The notes: generated by a model from the letters alone, not told the origin. Counted from the first letter of the stretch, positions 1 to 10,640 are shown. The stretch: DNA of 64,000 nt from Microbacterium sp. TPD7012 (GCF_003075395.1 NZ_QDFV01000001.1:531543-595542), one strand, 5' to 3'. Program-made: numbers and translations.

Positions 1-2
1 GG

Positions 3-977
3 GCGCGGCGGGTCGCGGAACGGTACCAGTCCCGCCCGATCAGTGACCGGCACAAGGATGCCCGGAAGAAGCGGGGGGGGGGGGTGTGGGTGAGAGACCT
101 CCCCGACGGGATGGCCGAACTCGGCATGCTCGGCCCCGCCGCGTTGGTGCATGGAGCATTCGAACGGATCACCGCCATGGCCAAGACCGTGCACAAGCAG
201 ACGGTGCCGGAACAGACGGTGCAGGAACAGACGGGCCCGACCCCGGCGGATGCCGGAACGCACGCGACCACGGGTGCGCCCGCCGCTGAGTCGCGGGAGA
301 GCGCGTTCGGCCCGGCCGCGGATGCGGCGCGGACCGCGGAACGACCGACCGGTGACACGGTCGCCAAAGACCCGCGCACTCTCGGACAGACCCGGGCCGA
401 CCTCGCCCTCGACCTCCTCCTCACCGGAGCCCCGGCAGGCCACGACACCCCCGACGGGCTGCTCGGAGCGATCACGGCAAGCGTGTCCGTGACCGTCCCG
501 GTCACGACCCTCATCGGGCACGGCACGACCCCCGCGGAACTGAACGGCTGCACACCGATCGACCCCGACACCGCGAGACGCCTCGCGGGGGCGGCATCCG
601 GATGGGACCGCATCCTCACCCACCCCATCACCGGAGCGCTCCTCACCGTCGACCGCTACCGACCTAGCGCCGACCTGAGACGACACCTGCGGGCTCGGGA
701 TCAACGCTGCCGATTCCCCACCTGCGGGTACCCACCATCGGACTGCGACATCGACCACCACCACGACGCCGCCCACGGCGGTGCGACGACCGCCGAGAAC
801 CTCGGCCACCTCTGCCGACGACACCACGTCTTGAAACACCAGACCCCGTGGCACGTCGAACCCCTCGGCGACGGCACCTACGCCTGGACCAGCCCCACCG
901 GCCGCACCTACATCGACAAGCCGCCGCCCCTGCACACGATCACCTTCACCGACGACGATTCGAGCCCGCCGTTCTGA
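3..977 (+). CDS. DUF222/HNH endonuclease-domain protein, 5' end cut by window edge
   Basis: The frame is open from the first bases of the window, so the true start lies upstream; 324 codons are visible. The beginning (AERYQSRPISDRH, then VWVRDLPDGMAELG) looks like the end of a DUF222 domain. The C-terminal part has an HNH-nuclease arrangement: RDQRCRFPTCG, then DIDHHHDAAHGG and LCRRHHVLKH, which supply the Cys/His metal ligands and catalytic His. Such 13E12-type proteins occur in many copies in actinobacteria, and their role is unknown. A run of 12 G at 73-84 lies within the frame as Arg-Gly-Gly-Gly-Val. A middle stretch of about 60 residues rich in Thr, Glu and Gln, with near-repeats of VPEQTVQEQT, is low complexity. 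Confidence 0.8.
   Translation, partial: ARRVAERYQSRPISDRHKDARKKRGGGVWVRDLPDGMAELGMLGPAALVHGAFERITAMAKTVHKQTVPEQTVQEQTGPTPADAGTHATTGAPAAESRESAFGPAADAARTAERPTGDTVAKDPRTLGQTRADLALDLLLTGAPAGHDTPDGLLGAITASVSVTVPVTTLIGHGTTPAELNGCTPIDPDTARRLAGAASGWDRILTHPITGALLTVDRYRPSADLRRHLRARDQRCRFPTCGYPPSDCDIDHHHDAAHGGATTAENLGHLCRRHHVLKHQTPWHVEPLGDGTYAWTSPTGRTYIDKPPPLHTITFTDDDSSPPF
73..84 (+). repeat. Poly-G tract of 12 inside the DUF222/HNH gene
   Basis: Twelve consecutive G residues lie in the coding frame. A change of one G would move the downstream HNH domain out of frame. The tract may be a slippage (phase-variable) site or a homopolymer error in the assembly; the sequence alone cannot distinguish these. 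Confidence 0.75.
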
Positions 978-991
978 TTCGACGGCTCACG

Positions 992-1651
992 CTACTCGTC
1001 GACCGCGATGAAGTTCTTCGACAGCACCTCCTGCACGACGGGGCCGACAGGCTCGCCCTCGCACGTGACGGTGACCCACACCGAGTAGTCGGCCTCCACG
1101 AAGGCTCGCGCGGCCATGAAGTATCCGACCTCGTTGAACGTGTAGCTGAACTGGCGGTGCTCCACGCCGGAGCCTTCGCCTCCGTAGCGCAGGAACTCTC
1201 CGTCGGTGAGCCAGTCCTGCCCGAGGAAATCGCCACCGGACTGATGCTCGATCAGGGCGTCGGTGGCCTCCCTGTCGTCCATGCCGCCCGCGTCACCGAG
1301 CACTCCACCCCGGAACGCGGCCGTGCAGGAGCCGCTGGCGTTCCGGTACGACCATCGTCCCGGCTGATCGGACGGGAGCGCCGCCCACCCCTCGTCCTCG
1401 ATCAGCCCGTCGCCCCACCGGATGTCCGAATCCGCCGTCAGGGCCGCCCCTGCGGCGAAGGTCACATCCTCCGAAACCGACCCGATCCCCGCATCGGATG
1501 TCGGGCTCGTGCCGGATGTCCGGCTCGGGTCCGTACTCCTCGCCTCGCGCGAGATCGGGGGTGCGGCGCACCCGGTCGCGACGGCCAAGAAGGCAGCCAG
1601 GGCGATGACGGCAGGGATGCGGAGGGTGGTGCGATGAATTCGTCGAGTCAT
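992..1651 (-). CDS. Putative secreted lipoprotein of unknown function
   Basis: The preferred ATG at 1651 gives 219 residues. It begins with Arg-rich MTRRIHRTTLR, a hydrophobic stretch and the lipobox LAVATGC, so export and lipid anchoring are likely. A longer frame to 1738 would put about 30 non-signal residues in front of this and is unlikely. A Ser/Thr/Pro linker follows the lipid Cys. The mature part has two Cys (SGSCTAAF and VTCEGEP) and ends in a short region that may be a beta-rich fold. No family was recognised. It converges on the HNH gene and is divergent from dnaK. Confidence 0.65.
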   Translation of the reverse strand: MTRRIHRTTLRIPAVIALAAFLAVATGCAAPPISREARSTDPSRTSGTSPTSDAGIGSVSEDVTFAAGAALTADSDIRWGDGLIEDEGWAALPSDQPGRWSYRNASGSCTAAFRGGVLGDAGGMDDREATDALIEHQSGGDFLGQDWLTDGEFLRYGGEGSGVEHRQFSYTFNEVGYFMAARAFVEADYSVWVTVTCEGEPVGPVVQEVLSKNFIAVDE

Positions 1652-1744
1652 GCTGCGGGAGCCTAGGCAGTCGCCGCATCCGCCGATCCACGCCTGTGGA
1701 TAACTGCTGACACCCAAACTTGAGCCTTCTCGTATCAACTTTGT

Positions 1745-1773
1745 TTGACAGCATCCGCACCTCGGAGTACAGT
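1745..1773 (+). promoter_or_regulatory. Housekeeping-type promoter of the dnaK operon
   Basis: TTGACA at 1745-1750 and TACAGT at 1768-1773 are separated by 17 bp, a near-consensus sigma-70-type promoter. The start point would fall at about 1780, inside the HspR operator, which fits repression by steric block. Confidence 0.8.
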
Positions 1774-1792
1774 TGAGTCATCGCGACTCAGG
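1772..1792 (+). promoter_or_regulatory. HAIR element (HspR operator)
   Basis: The inverted repeat TTGAGT-N7-ACTCA (1773-1790) matches the HspR-associated inverted repeat, CTTGAGT-N7-ACTCAAG, with imperfect outer bases. It overlaps the predicted transcription start of dnaK. The operon's last heat-shock gene is hspR, so an autoregulated loop is expected. Confidence 0.88.
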
Positions 1793-1850
1793 TTTCCCTG
1801 ATCGCCGCAGATTTCCGAACCACAAGAACTTCCAACAAAGGAGAAAACAC

Positions 1851-3713
<1,863 letters not shown>

Positions 3714-3715
3714 TC

Positions 3716-4333
3716 ATGACGGACAAGAACTTCGACGACAACGCCGGGGTTCCGGAAGAGGGGTCGGACGCGAACGCGTCCGGCCCCCAGCCGCAGAACC
3801 CCGACTCCACCGAGGCCGCAGCGGCCGAGGGCTCTGACGACGACCTCACGGTCGACGACATCCTCGGCGCGACGCAGACCGGTGAGGCCGCGGCGGAGGA
3901 CGCCGTCCTCGCCGACCTCGAGTCCACCCTGCTGAACGACCTCAAGCGTCTGCAGGCCGAGTACGCCAACTACCGCCGCCGCACCGAGGAGCAGCGTCAG
4001 ATCGAGAGCGAGCGAGCGAAGGGCGAGGCCGCCAAGGGCCTCATCCCGGTGCTCGACGATCTCGACCGCGCGGCCCAGCACGGCGACCTCGTCGAGGGCA
4101 CGCCCTTCGCCGTGATCGCCGACAAGGTGCGCGTGGTGGTCGAGCGCCTCGGTGTCGTCTCCTACGGCGAGAAGGGCGAGGAATTCGACCCGCAGCGCCA
4201 CGAGGCGATCTTCCAGCAGCCCACTCCGGGCGCCACCAAGACCACGGTGCTCGAAGTCGTCGAGGTGGGATACCGCCTCGGTGACATCGAGCTGCGTCCC
4301 GCGAAGGTCGTCGTCGCTGTCCCTGCCGAGTAG
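3716..4333 (+). CDS. grpE: Nucleotide exchange factor GrpE
   Basis: GrpE releases ADP from DnaK. The protein has 205 residues. The first 55 or so are acidic and disordered, then comes a long helix (LESTLLNDLKRLQAEYANYRRRTEEQ) and the C-terminal beta domain ending GYRLGDIELRPAKVVVAVP, the classical GrpE signature region. The ATG lies two bases after the dnaK stop codon and the gene is co-transcribed with it. Confidence 0.96.
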   Translation: MTDKNFDDNAGVPEEGSDANASGPQPQNPDSTEAAAAEGSDDDLTVDDILGATQTGEAAAEDAVLADLESTLLNDLKRLQAEYANYRRRTEEQRQIESERAKGEAAKGLIPVLDDLDRAAQHGDLVEGTPFAVIADKVRVVVERLGVVSYGEKGEEFDPQRHEAIFQQPTPGATKTTVLEVVEVGYRLGDIELRPAKVVVAVPAE

Positions 4334-4340
4334 GTGATCG

Positions 4341-5324
4341 ATGGCTAGCCAGGATTGGTTCGACAAGGACTTCTACAAGACCCTCGGGGTCTCGAAGGAC
4401 GTCAGCGACGCCGATCTCAAGAAGACGTACCGCAAGCTGGCGCGCAAGTATCACCCCGATTCCAATCAGGGTGATGCGGCGGCAGAGGCGAAGTTCAAAG
4501 AGATCAGCGAGGCGTACTCGGTGCTCTCCGACGCCGATCAGCGCAAGGAGTACGACGAGATCCGTGCCATGGGCTCGGGCGCGCGCTTCACGGCGGGCGG
4601 CGCGGGCGCGGGCGGCTTCGAAGACGTGTTCAGCCGCTTCGGCCAGCAGGGGCGCGGCCAGTCCGCCGACTTCGAGGACATCTTCGCGATGTTCAACCAG
4701 GGGCAGGGCGGTTCGTTCGGCAACGGCCGCTTCGGGCAGACGAGCGGCGGGTATCGCGGCTTCGGCGGGCCGCAGCGGGGTGCCGACGTCACGGCGCGGA
4801 CGACGATCGACTTCATCACGGCCGTGCAGGGCGAGACCATCTCCCTGCAGGGAGAAGACGGCAAGCCGTTCAAGGTGAAGATCCCCGCCGGCGTGGCCGA
4901 CGGGCAGAAGATCCGACTGCGGGGTCGCGGCCGCCCCTCGCCCGATGGCGGGGAGCGCGGCGACATCGTGGTGCAGATCACGGTGCGCCCGCATCCGGTG
5001 TTCACGCGTGATGGACTGAACCTGCGCGTCATCGTGCCGGTGACGTTCACCGAGGCGACCCTCGGCGCGACCATCGAGGTGCCGACGCTCGGCGGCGACG
5101 TGGTCAAGCTCCGCGTCGCACCGGGCACCCCCTCCGGTCGGGTGCTGCGCGTCAAGGGCCGCGGCGTCACGACGTCGAAGGGCAGCGGCGACCTGCTCGC
5201 CGAACTCCAGGTCGCGGTGCCGACGCACCTCGACGAAGCCGCTCGTGCGGCGCTGGAGAAGTTCCAGGAGCTCGAGCCGACGGAGAATCCGCGCGCCGAG
5301 CTGATGGCGAAGGCGAAGCGATGA
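4341..5324 (+). CDS. dnaJ: DnaJ/CbpA-type co-chaperone without zinc finger
   Basis: The protein has 327 residues. The J domain occupies about residues 8-75 with HPD at 38-40, which stimulates DnaK ATPase. A Gly/Phe-rich stretch (about 85-150) is followed by two C-terminal substrate-binding beta domains (GADVTARTTIDF onward). No CxxCxGxG repeats are present, so this is a type B, CbpA-like J protein, although it occupies the place where a zinc-finger DnaJ often sits in actinobacterial dnaK operons. It starts seven bases after grpE. Confidence 0.93.
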   Translation: MASQDWFDKDFYKTLGVSKDVSDADLKKTYRKLARKYHPDSNQGDAAAEAKFKEISEAYSVLSDADQRKEYDEIRAMGSGARFTAGGAGAGGFEDVFSRFGQQGRGQSADFEDIFAMFNQGQGGSFGNGRFGQTSGGYRGFGGPQRGADVTARTTIDFITAVQGETISLQGEDGKPFKVKIPAGVADGQKIRLRGRGRPSPDGGERGDIVVQITVRPHPVFTRDGLNLRVIVPVTFTEATLGATIEVPTLGGDVVKLRVAPGTPSGRVLRVKGRGVTTSKGSGDLLAELQVAVPTHLDEAARAALEKFQELEPTENPRAELMAKAKR

Positions 5325-5354
5325 CGTCCGCGAGCACCGGGGAGGTGAGCATCC

Positions 5355-5780
5355 ATGGCTGAACGTGGCATGGACGCCGACACCCCGGTGTTCGCGATCG
5401 CCGTCGCCGCCGAGCTCGCGGGCATGCACCCGCAGACGCTGCGGCAGTACGACCGCATCGGCCTCGTGGTGCCCGGCCGCACCTCCGGCGGTTCACGCCG
5501 GTACTCGACCCGCAACATCGAGCAGCTCCGCGAAGTGGCCGAGCTCTCCTCCCAGGGTGTCAGCCTCCCCGCGATCGCGCGCCTCCTCGACCTCGAGGAT
5601 GAGAACCGGATGCTGCGCGCCCGCGTCGCCCAGCTCGACGCGGCGCTACGCGCCGAACGCGAGAGCCGTCCCGGCGTGCGCGTGTTCGCCGCGGGCTCCA
5701 CCGGCGTGGTGCCGATGCCCTCCGGCCGCCGCATCCGCCGTTCCACAGAGGTCATGCTGTGGAACCCGCGCGGGAACTGA
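5355..5780 (+). CDS. hspR: Heat-shock repressor HspR (MerR family)
   Basis: The protein has 141 residues, with a MerR-type winged helix-turn-helix (MHPQTLRQYDRIGLVVPGRTSGGSRRYS, about residues 24-52) and a coiled dimerisation stretch (EDENRMLRARVAQLDAAL). HspR represses dnaK by binding HAIR sites with DnaK as co-repressor. A HAIR element lies in front of dnaK in this operon. The last 22 bases overlap the next gene. Confidence 0.95.
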   Translation: MAERGMDADTPVFAIAVAAELAGMHPQTLRQYDRIGLVVPGRTSGGSRRYSTRNIEQLREVAELSSQGVSLPAIARLLDLEDENRMLRARVAQLDAALRAERESRPGVRVFAAGSTGVVPMPSGRRIRRSTEVMLWNPRGN

Positions 5781-6535
5781 GCGACGCGCTCGACGTCCCG
5801 GTCGGCGTGACCGGGATCAGCACGAGCCCCTTCGCGATCAGTGCGGCCGAGGAGTGGGACTGGCACCGGCACGACGCCGATGAGCTGCTGTGGTCGGCAC
5901 GCGGGTCTCTCGTCGTCGAGACAGCCGTCGGCTTCCACGCCGTCCCGTGGACCGTCGGCCTCTGGATCCCGGCGGGCGAACCGCATCGTGTGACCGCGTC
6001 GAAGGGCACGGAGTTCTCGTGCACGTTCCTCGCACCGGGCATCGGCTCCCCGCCGCGAGAGGGGGTCGGCGGCGTCGGCATCCCGATGGCCGCCCGTGCG
6101 CTCCTCGATGAGCTCGCGACACAGGACATGGCCGACGAGACGCGTCGGCTTGCGGAGCAGCTCGTGCCCCGCCTGCTCCATCGCGCGGAGCTGCTTCATC
6201 TCACCCTGACCCTGCCCGACGACGATCGGGCGAGGCGGATCGCGGAGGCGGTGCAGCAGGATCCGGCCGATGCGCGCACGCTGCAGGAATGGGGCGCCGT
6301 CGTCGGCGCGAGCGAGCGGCATCTCGCACGCTTGTTCCGCCGCGATTCCGGCCTCTCCTTCGCCGAGTGGCGCACCCGGGCGCGGATGCTCGCGGCGATC
6401 GTGATGCTGGCCGAGGGGCTTCCGGTCGCCATGGTCGGGAGACGTGTCGGGTACGCGCGGTCGAGCGCCTTCGTGCAGGCGTTCCGTCGGGAATTGGGGA
6501 CGACGCCGGGAGCATTCGCGGCGTCCGCGCTCTGA
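5759..6535 (+). CDS. AraC-family transcriptional regulator
   Basis: The protein has 258 residues from a GTG that overlaps hspR. The N-terminal half is a cupin-like sensor domain (HRHDADELLWSARGSLVVE, then GLWIPAGEPHRV). The C-terminal 100 residues form the double helix-turn-helix of AraC proteins (GASERHLARLFRRDSGLSFAEWRTRARMLAA and VGYARSSAFVQAFRRELGTTPGAF). It sits immediately before the iron-siderophore operon on the same strand, so it may use the siderophore as a signal; that link rests on position only. Confidence 0.85.
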   Translation: MEPARELSDALDVPVGVTGISTSPFAISAAEEWDWHRHDADELLWSARGSLVVETAVGFHAVPWTVGLWIPAGEPHRVTASKGTEFSCTFLAPGIGSPPREGVGGVGIPMAARALLDELATQDMADETRRLAEQLVPRLLHRAELLHLTLTLPDDDRARRIAEAVQQDPADARTLQEWGAVVGASERHLARLFRRDSGLSFAEWRTRARMLAAIVMLAEGLPVAMVGRRVGYARSSAFVQAFRRELGTTPGAFAASAL

Positions 6536-6602
6536 TTCGTCTCTCTCGCGACATTCCCGGACAGTTTCGCGACATCGACAAGAGGGATGATCGATGAGGC
6601 AC

Positions 6603-6621
6603 TTAGGTAAGCCTCAGCTAA
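6603..6621 (+). promoter_or_regulatory. Iron box (IdeR/DmdR/DtxR-type operator)
   Basis: The 19-bp sequence TTAGGTAAGCCTCAGCTAA closely fits the DtxR-family palindrome TTAGGTTAGGCTAACCTAA. It lies 28 bases before the start of the siderophore-binding lipoprotein, where bound repressor would block transcription in iron-replete cells. Confidence 0.88.
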
Positions 6622-6648
6622 TCCCCTCCCCGAATCGAAAGTCCGTTC

Positions 6649-7614
6649 ATGACGCCCTCCCGCACCCGTCGTCTCCGCGCCGTCGCTCTCGCGACCGGTG
6701 CCGTGTTCCTGCTCACCTCGTGCGCGTCCGCACAGGCCGGTGAAGCCGGCGGCGAGACCCTCACCATCGACACCGAGTTCGGAGAGGTCACCGTGCCGAC
6801 CGAACCCCAGGCGGCGCTCGGCTTCTACACGACCGACGTCGACATCCTGATCACCCTCGGATACCCGCTGGCCGCCGAGCAGCCGATCCGCGACGACTGG
6901 GACGCGTTCCCGAGCTACTTCCCGCAGGAGGAGCTCGAGGGCATCAAGGGGTTCCACAACTACCCGGAGTTCAACTTCGAGCACATCCTCGAGGTCGGTC
7001 CGGACTTCATCCTCAACGGCATCGGCTACGAGACCGATCTGCACGACAAGCTCACGCCGATCGCCCCCACCTACACGTACAACGCCTTCGACGGCGGCGA
7101 CTGGCGCGACAAGTTCGAGGCTCTGGCCGCGGACCTCGGCCGCGAGAAGCAGGCCCAGGCCTGGCTCGACGACTACGCGGCGCGCGTCGCCGAGGTCAAG
7201 GAGCAGCTCGACGCCGCGGGCGTCGCCCCGGTCGTCGCCGACATCTCGTTCTGGGACGGTCAGATCAACGTCGGCTGCTACAGCATCTCCTGCCTGGTCT
7301 TCGCCGATCTCGGCCTCGAGATCAGCCCGCTCGCCGACGGCGACGGCGACGGAAAGCCCGACAGCGACGGCACGTCCCTCAGCATGGAGCAGGTGGGACA
7401 GCTCGCCGACATCGACGTCATCTTCACCGGGGTGAGTGAAGACGGCTCCGGTCTGATCACCGACGAGGAGGCCCTGCAGGCGAACCCGCTCTGGACCGCG
7501 CTCCCCGCGATCGTGAACGGCGAGGTCCACGCGTACAACTACGAGATGAGCTACGGCTCGCCGAGCGGCCAGGACGGTCTGCTCGAGGTCGTGCGCAAGG
7601 CGCTGCTCCCGTGA
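6649..7614 (+). CDS. Iron-siderophore ABC transporter substrate-binding lipoprotein
   Basis: The protein has 321 residues. A signal peptide ends in LLTSC with the lipid-modified Cys at 25. The rest is a FecB/FhuD-like periplasmic-binding fold (TDVDILITLGYPLAAEQP, then GPDFILNGIGYE, TPIAPTYTYN), typical of ferric-siderophore receptors. It is the first gene behind the iron box and is followed by a siderophore-interacting reductase and a FecCDE-type transporter, with overlapping ends. The siderophore cannot be told from the sequence. Confidence 0.92.
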   Translation: MTPSRTRRLRAVALATGAVFLLTSCASAQAGEAGGETLTIDTEFGEVTVPTEPQAALGFYTTDVDILITLGYPLAAEQPIRDDWDAFPSYFPQEELEGIKGFHNYPEFNFEHILEVGPDFILNGIGYETDLHDKLTPIAPTYTYNAFDGGDWRDKFEALAADLGREKQAQAWLDDYAARVAEVKEQLDAAGVAPVVADISFWDGQINVGCYSISCLVFADLGLEISPLADGDGDGKPDSDGTSLSMEQVGQLADIDVIFTGVSEDGSGLITDEEALQANPLWTALPAIVNGEVHAYNYEMSYGSPSGQDGLLEVVRKALLP

Positions 7615-8510
7615 GCCGCCCCGAGGTGAACCGCGTCCATCGCGTCGAGGTCGTCGAGGTCGAGCGGCTGACGCCAGGGATGGTCCGGATCGTCTTCGCC
7701 GGCGACGGGCTCGAGGGCTTCCTCTCCTCGGGTGTCGGCGACGAGTATCTGCGGCTGTTCCTGCCGAAGACCGGCCACGAGGAGCCCGTGCTCCCCTCGC
7801 CGACCGAGGACGGCTACTGGGAGTTCCCCGACGGCGTCGACTCCACCGAGGTGCGCACCTACACGGTGAGGTCGTGGGATGCCGTGTTCGGTCGTCTCGT
7901 GATCGACTTCGTCGTGCACGAGGGTGGGATCGCCGCGACCTGGGCACTGGGTGCCCGGCCGGGCCACATCGTCGGAGTGAACACCCCGCGCGGTCTGTAC
8001 GACCCGCCCGAGGGCATCCGCTGGCAGCTGCTCGTCGCCGACGCGACGGGGCTCCCCGCCGCGCTGCGTCTGGCCGAGCAGGCGCCGGCGGGCGTGCGCA
8101 CGCGAGTGGTGCTGGAGGTCGGCGATCCGGCCGACGAGCACCACGTCGATCTGCCCGCCGACGTCGAGCTCACCTGGGTGCACGGCGGCAACGGCCATGG
8201 TCCGAGCCGCGTCGAGGACATCGTGCGCGCGAGCGAATTCCCGCGCGAGCCGGGCTACGTCTGGGTCGCGGGAGAGACGCGTGTGACCCGCGGGGTGCGC
8301 AAGCACCTGCGGCACGAGCTGAGGCTGCCGTCGACGGCGTACAAGGTCGTCGGGTACTGGACCGCGAACTCGGAGCAGTGGAGCGAGCGCTTCGAGGCGC
8401 TCCCCGACACGGTCCGGAAGCAGCTCAGCGCGATGTGGGACGACGAGACGCGCGATGTCGAAGAGGTCGAAGACGAGTACGAGGCCACTCTTGAGGCTCA
8501 CGGACTCTGA
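7611..8510 (+). CDS. Siderophore-interacting protein (flavin-dependent ferric-siderophore reductase)
   Basis: The protein has 299 residues and starts at a GTG overlapping the previous stop. The N-terminal FAD-binding ferredoxin-reductase-like domain contains VRTYTVRSW (the RxYxxR flavin motif). The C-terminal SIP domain ends in YVWVAGETRVTRGVRKHL and YKVVGYW. Such ViuB/SIP enzymes reduce Fe(III)-siderophore in the cytosol to release iron. It lies between the binding protein and permease genes of one operon. Confidence 0.93.
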   Translation: MSRPEVNRVHRVEVVEVERLTPGMVRIVFAGDGLEGFLSSGVGDEYLRLFLPKTGHEEPVLPSPTEDGYWEFPDGVDSTEVRTYTVRSWDAVFGRLVIDFVVHEGGIAATWALGARPGHIVGVNTPRGLYDPPEGIRWQLLVADATGLPAALRLAEQAPAGVRTRVVLEVGDPADEHHVDLPADVELTWVHGGNGHGPSRVEDIVRASEFPREPGYVWVAGETRVTRGVRKHLRHELRLPSTAYKVVGYWTANSEQWSERFEALPDTVRKQLSAMWDDETRDVEEVEDEYEATLEAHGL

Positions 8511-9588
8511 GCTCGCGCCGGCGGCGGCGGCGGTCGCCGCGCCCGCTGTGCTGACGAGCGAGGCCGTCGACAGTGCGCGGGCCGCGATCTCGGTCTCGCG
8601 CCGGCGGCGGATGCTGGGCTTCGCGCTCGCGGTCGGCGCGCTCGCCGTCTGCATCCTGCTGAGCTTCACGATCGGCTCCCAGCGGCTCTCGATCGAGCAG
8701 ATCATCGCTGCTCTCCAGGGCACCGGCACCGAGGCGTGGACGATCATCCGTGACCTTCGCGGACCACGGACAGCGCTCGGCATCCTCGTCGGTGCCGCGC
8801 TCGGCATCGCCGGCGCCCTGATGCAGGCATTCACGCGGAACCCGCTGGCCGACCCCGGCATCCTCGGGGTGAACGCGGGCGCGGCGTTCGCCGTGGCCGC
8901 GGGTGCGGCGGCCTTCGGAATCACCACCCTGTCGGGCACGATCTGGTTCGCGCTCCTCGGTGCGATCGCCACGACCTTCGCGGTGTGGGCGATCGGCGCC
9001 TCCGGCCGTCGCGGCGTCGACCCGCTGCGGATCACCCTCGCCGGCGTCGCGATCGGGGCGTTCCTCAGCGGCATCACCTCGGGCATCACGCTCCTGCTCC
9101 CGGAGGTCTTCGACCGGATGCGCGGCTGGAACGCCGGGAGCATCGCCAGCGTGCCGTCCGAGCAGATCGGATGGGTGCTGCCGTTCCTGCTCGTCGGGTT
9201 CGTGCTCGCCTTCGCGGTGGCGCGGCCGTTGAACGCGGTCGCGCTGGGCGACGACCTCGCCGTGTCGCTGGGGTCGCGGATCGTGCGCACCCGCGTGCTC
9301 GCGATCATCGCGGCGACGCTGCTGTGCGCCGCCGCGACCGCTGTCGCCGGGCCGATCGGCTTCGTCGGTCTCATGGTGCCGCACGCCGTGCGCTGGTTCA
9401 CCGGGCCGGACCAGCGCTGGATCTTCGCCGGGAGCCTGATCGCCGCACCCGTGCTCGTGCTCGCGAGCGACATCGTCGGCCGCGTCGTGCTGCGCAGCGG
9501 CGAACTGCCCGTCGGCATCGTCACCGCCTTCGTCGGGGCGCCGGTGCTGATAATGCTCGTCCGCCGCCGAGGGGCGAGCGCCCTGTGA
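8455..9588 (+). CDS. FecCD-family iron-siderophore ABC permease, first subunit
   Basis: The protein has 377 residues and about nine to ten membrane segments starting near residue 55. Family motifs are RGPRTALGILVGAALGIAGALMQAFTRNPLADPGILGVNAGA and GPIGFVGLMVPHAVRW. The ATG at 8455 overlaps the SIP gene by 56 bases; an in-frame TTG at 8491 is an alternative start, and the first 50 residues look disordered. It pairs with the next permease. Confidence 0.9.
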   Translation: MSKRSKTSTRPLLRLTDSELAPAAAAVAAPAVLTSEAVDSARAAISVSRRRRMLGFALAVGALAVCILLSFTIGSQRLSIEQIIAALQGTGTEAWTIIRDLRGPRTALGILVGAALGIAGALMQAFTRNPLADPGILGVNAGAAFAVAAGAAAFGITTLSGTIWFALLGAIATTFAVWAIGASGRRGVDPLRITLAGVAIGAFLSGITSGITLLLPEVFDRMRGWNAGSIASVPSEQIGWVLPFLLVGFVLAFAVARPLNAVALGDDLAVSLGSRIVRTRVLAIIAATLLCAAATAVAGPIGFVGLMVPHAVRWFTGPDQRWIFAGSLIAAPVLVLASDIVGRVVLRSGELPVGIVTAFVGAPVLIMLVRRRGASAL

Positions 9589-10640
9589 GCGTGCACGTCG
9601 AGCGCGGGTACCGCACCTGGCTGCTCCGATCGAAGAACGGCGGCGTCAGCATCCTCGTCCGACGTCGCCCCGTGGTGGTCGTGACGGCACTGGTCCTCGC
9701 TGCGGCGGCGGTCGCCGTCGTGAGCCTCGGCGTCGGCGACTACGTCGTGCCGATCCCCGACGTCGTCGCCACCGTCTTCGGCTTCGGCGACTCCCGCTCG
9801 CAGTTGGTGGTCTGGGGATGGCGGATGCCGCGCGTGCTGCTCGCCCTCGCGCTGGGCGCCGCACTCGGCACCGCCGGAGCGATCTTCCAGTCGCTGACCC
9901 GCAATCCGCTCGGCAGCCCTGACATCATCGGCTTCGATTCGGGTGCGTACGTCGGCGCCCTGCTGATCATCACGACCGTCGGCACCGGATACCTCGCTGT
10001 CGCGGGCGGGGCGCTCGCCGGCGGACTCGCCACCGCGCTGCTCGTGTACGTGCTGGCCTACCGACGCGGGTTCCAGGGATTCCGGTTGATCATCGTGGGC
10101 ATCGCCGTCTCCGCGATGCTCGCCTCTGTCAGCACCTGGGTCATCCTGGACACCGAACTGAACATCGCTCTCGCCGCATCGGCGTGGGGGAGCGGATCGC
10201 TCAACGTGGTCGGGTGGCCGCAGGCGGCACCCGCCGTCGCAGTCCTCGTCGTGCTGTGGATCGTCGCCGCCATGCTGTCGCGCGGCATGCATGCGCTCGA
10301 GGTCGGGGATGACGCCGCGGTCGCGTTCGGCGTGCGCACCGGGCGCGTGCGGCTCCGGCTGGTGGTGCTGGGCGTCGCCTTCACGGCGACGGCCACCGCG
10401 GCAGCCGGACCGATCGCCTTCGTGTCGCTCGCCGCCCCGCAGCTGGCGCGGCGGCTGACCCGCTCCGCCGGCGTCACGCTGTCGGCCTCGGCGGCGATGG
10501 GAGCGCTGCTGCTCGTCGTGAGCGATCTGATCGCCCAGCGGATCTTCGCGCCGTCGCAGCTCCCCGTCGGCGTGATCACCGTCGCCCTCGGCGGCGCGTA
10601 CCTCATCTGGCTGCTGATCTCGGAGGCGAGAAGACGATGA
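9585..10640 (+). CDS. FecCD-family iron-siderophore ABC permease, second subunit
   Basis: The GTG at 9585 overlaps the previous stop (GTGA) and gives 351 residues; a longer open frame upstream is only a shadow of the preceding gene. The motifs WGWRMPRVLLALALGAALGTAGAIFQSLTRNPLGSPDIIGFDSGA and GPIAFVSLAAPQLARRL are those of FecD/FhuB half-permeases. It would form the membrane pore with the first subunit. Confidence 0.92.
   Translation: MSVHVERGYRTWLLRSKNGGVSILVRRRPVVVVTALVLAAAAVAVVSLGVGDYVVPIPDVVATVFGFGDSRSQLVVWGWRMPRVLLALALGAALGTAGAIFQSLTRNPLGSPDIIGFDSGAYVGALLIITTVGTGYLAVAGGALAGGLATALLVYVLAYRRGFQGFRLIIVGIAVSAMLASVSTWVILDTELNIALAASAWGSGSLNVVGWPQAAPAVAVLVVLWIVAAMLSRGMHALEVGDDAAVAFGVRTGRVRLRLVVLGVAFTATATAAAGPIAFVSLAAPQLARRLTRSAGVTLSASAAMGALLLVVSDLIAQRIFAPSQLPVGVITVALGGAYLIWLLISEARRR

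Noticed and set aside
7551..10292. A 913-codon open frame on the minus strand
   Set aside because: It lies opposite the siderophore genes, which have clear motifs. Its translation is low-complexity Arg/Ala/Asp, typical of antisense frames at high GC.
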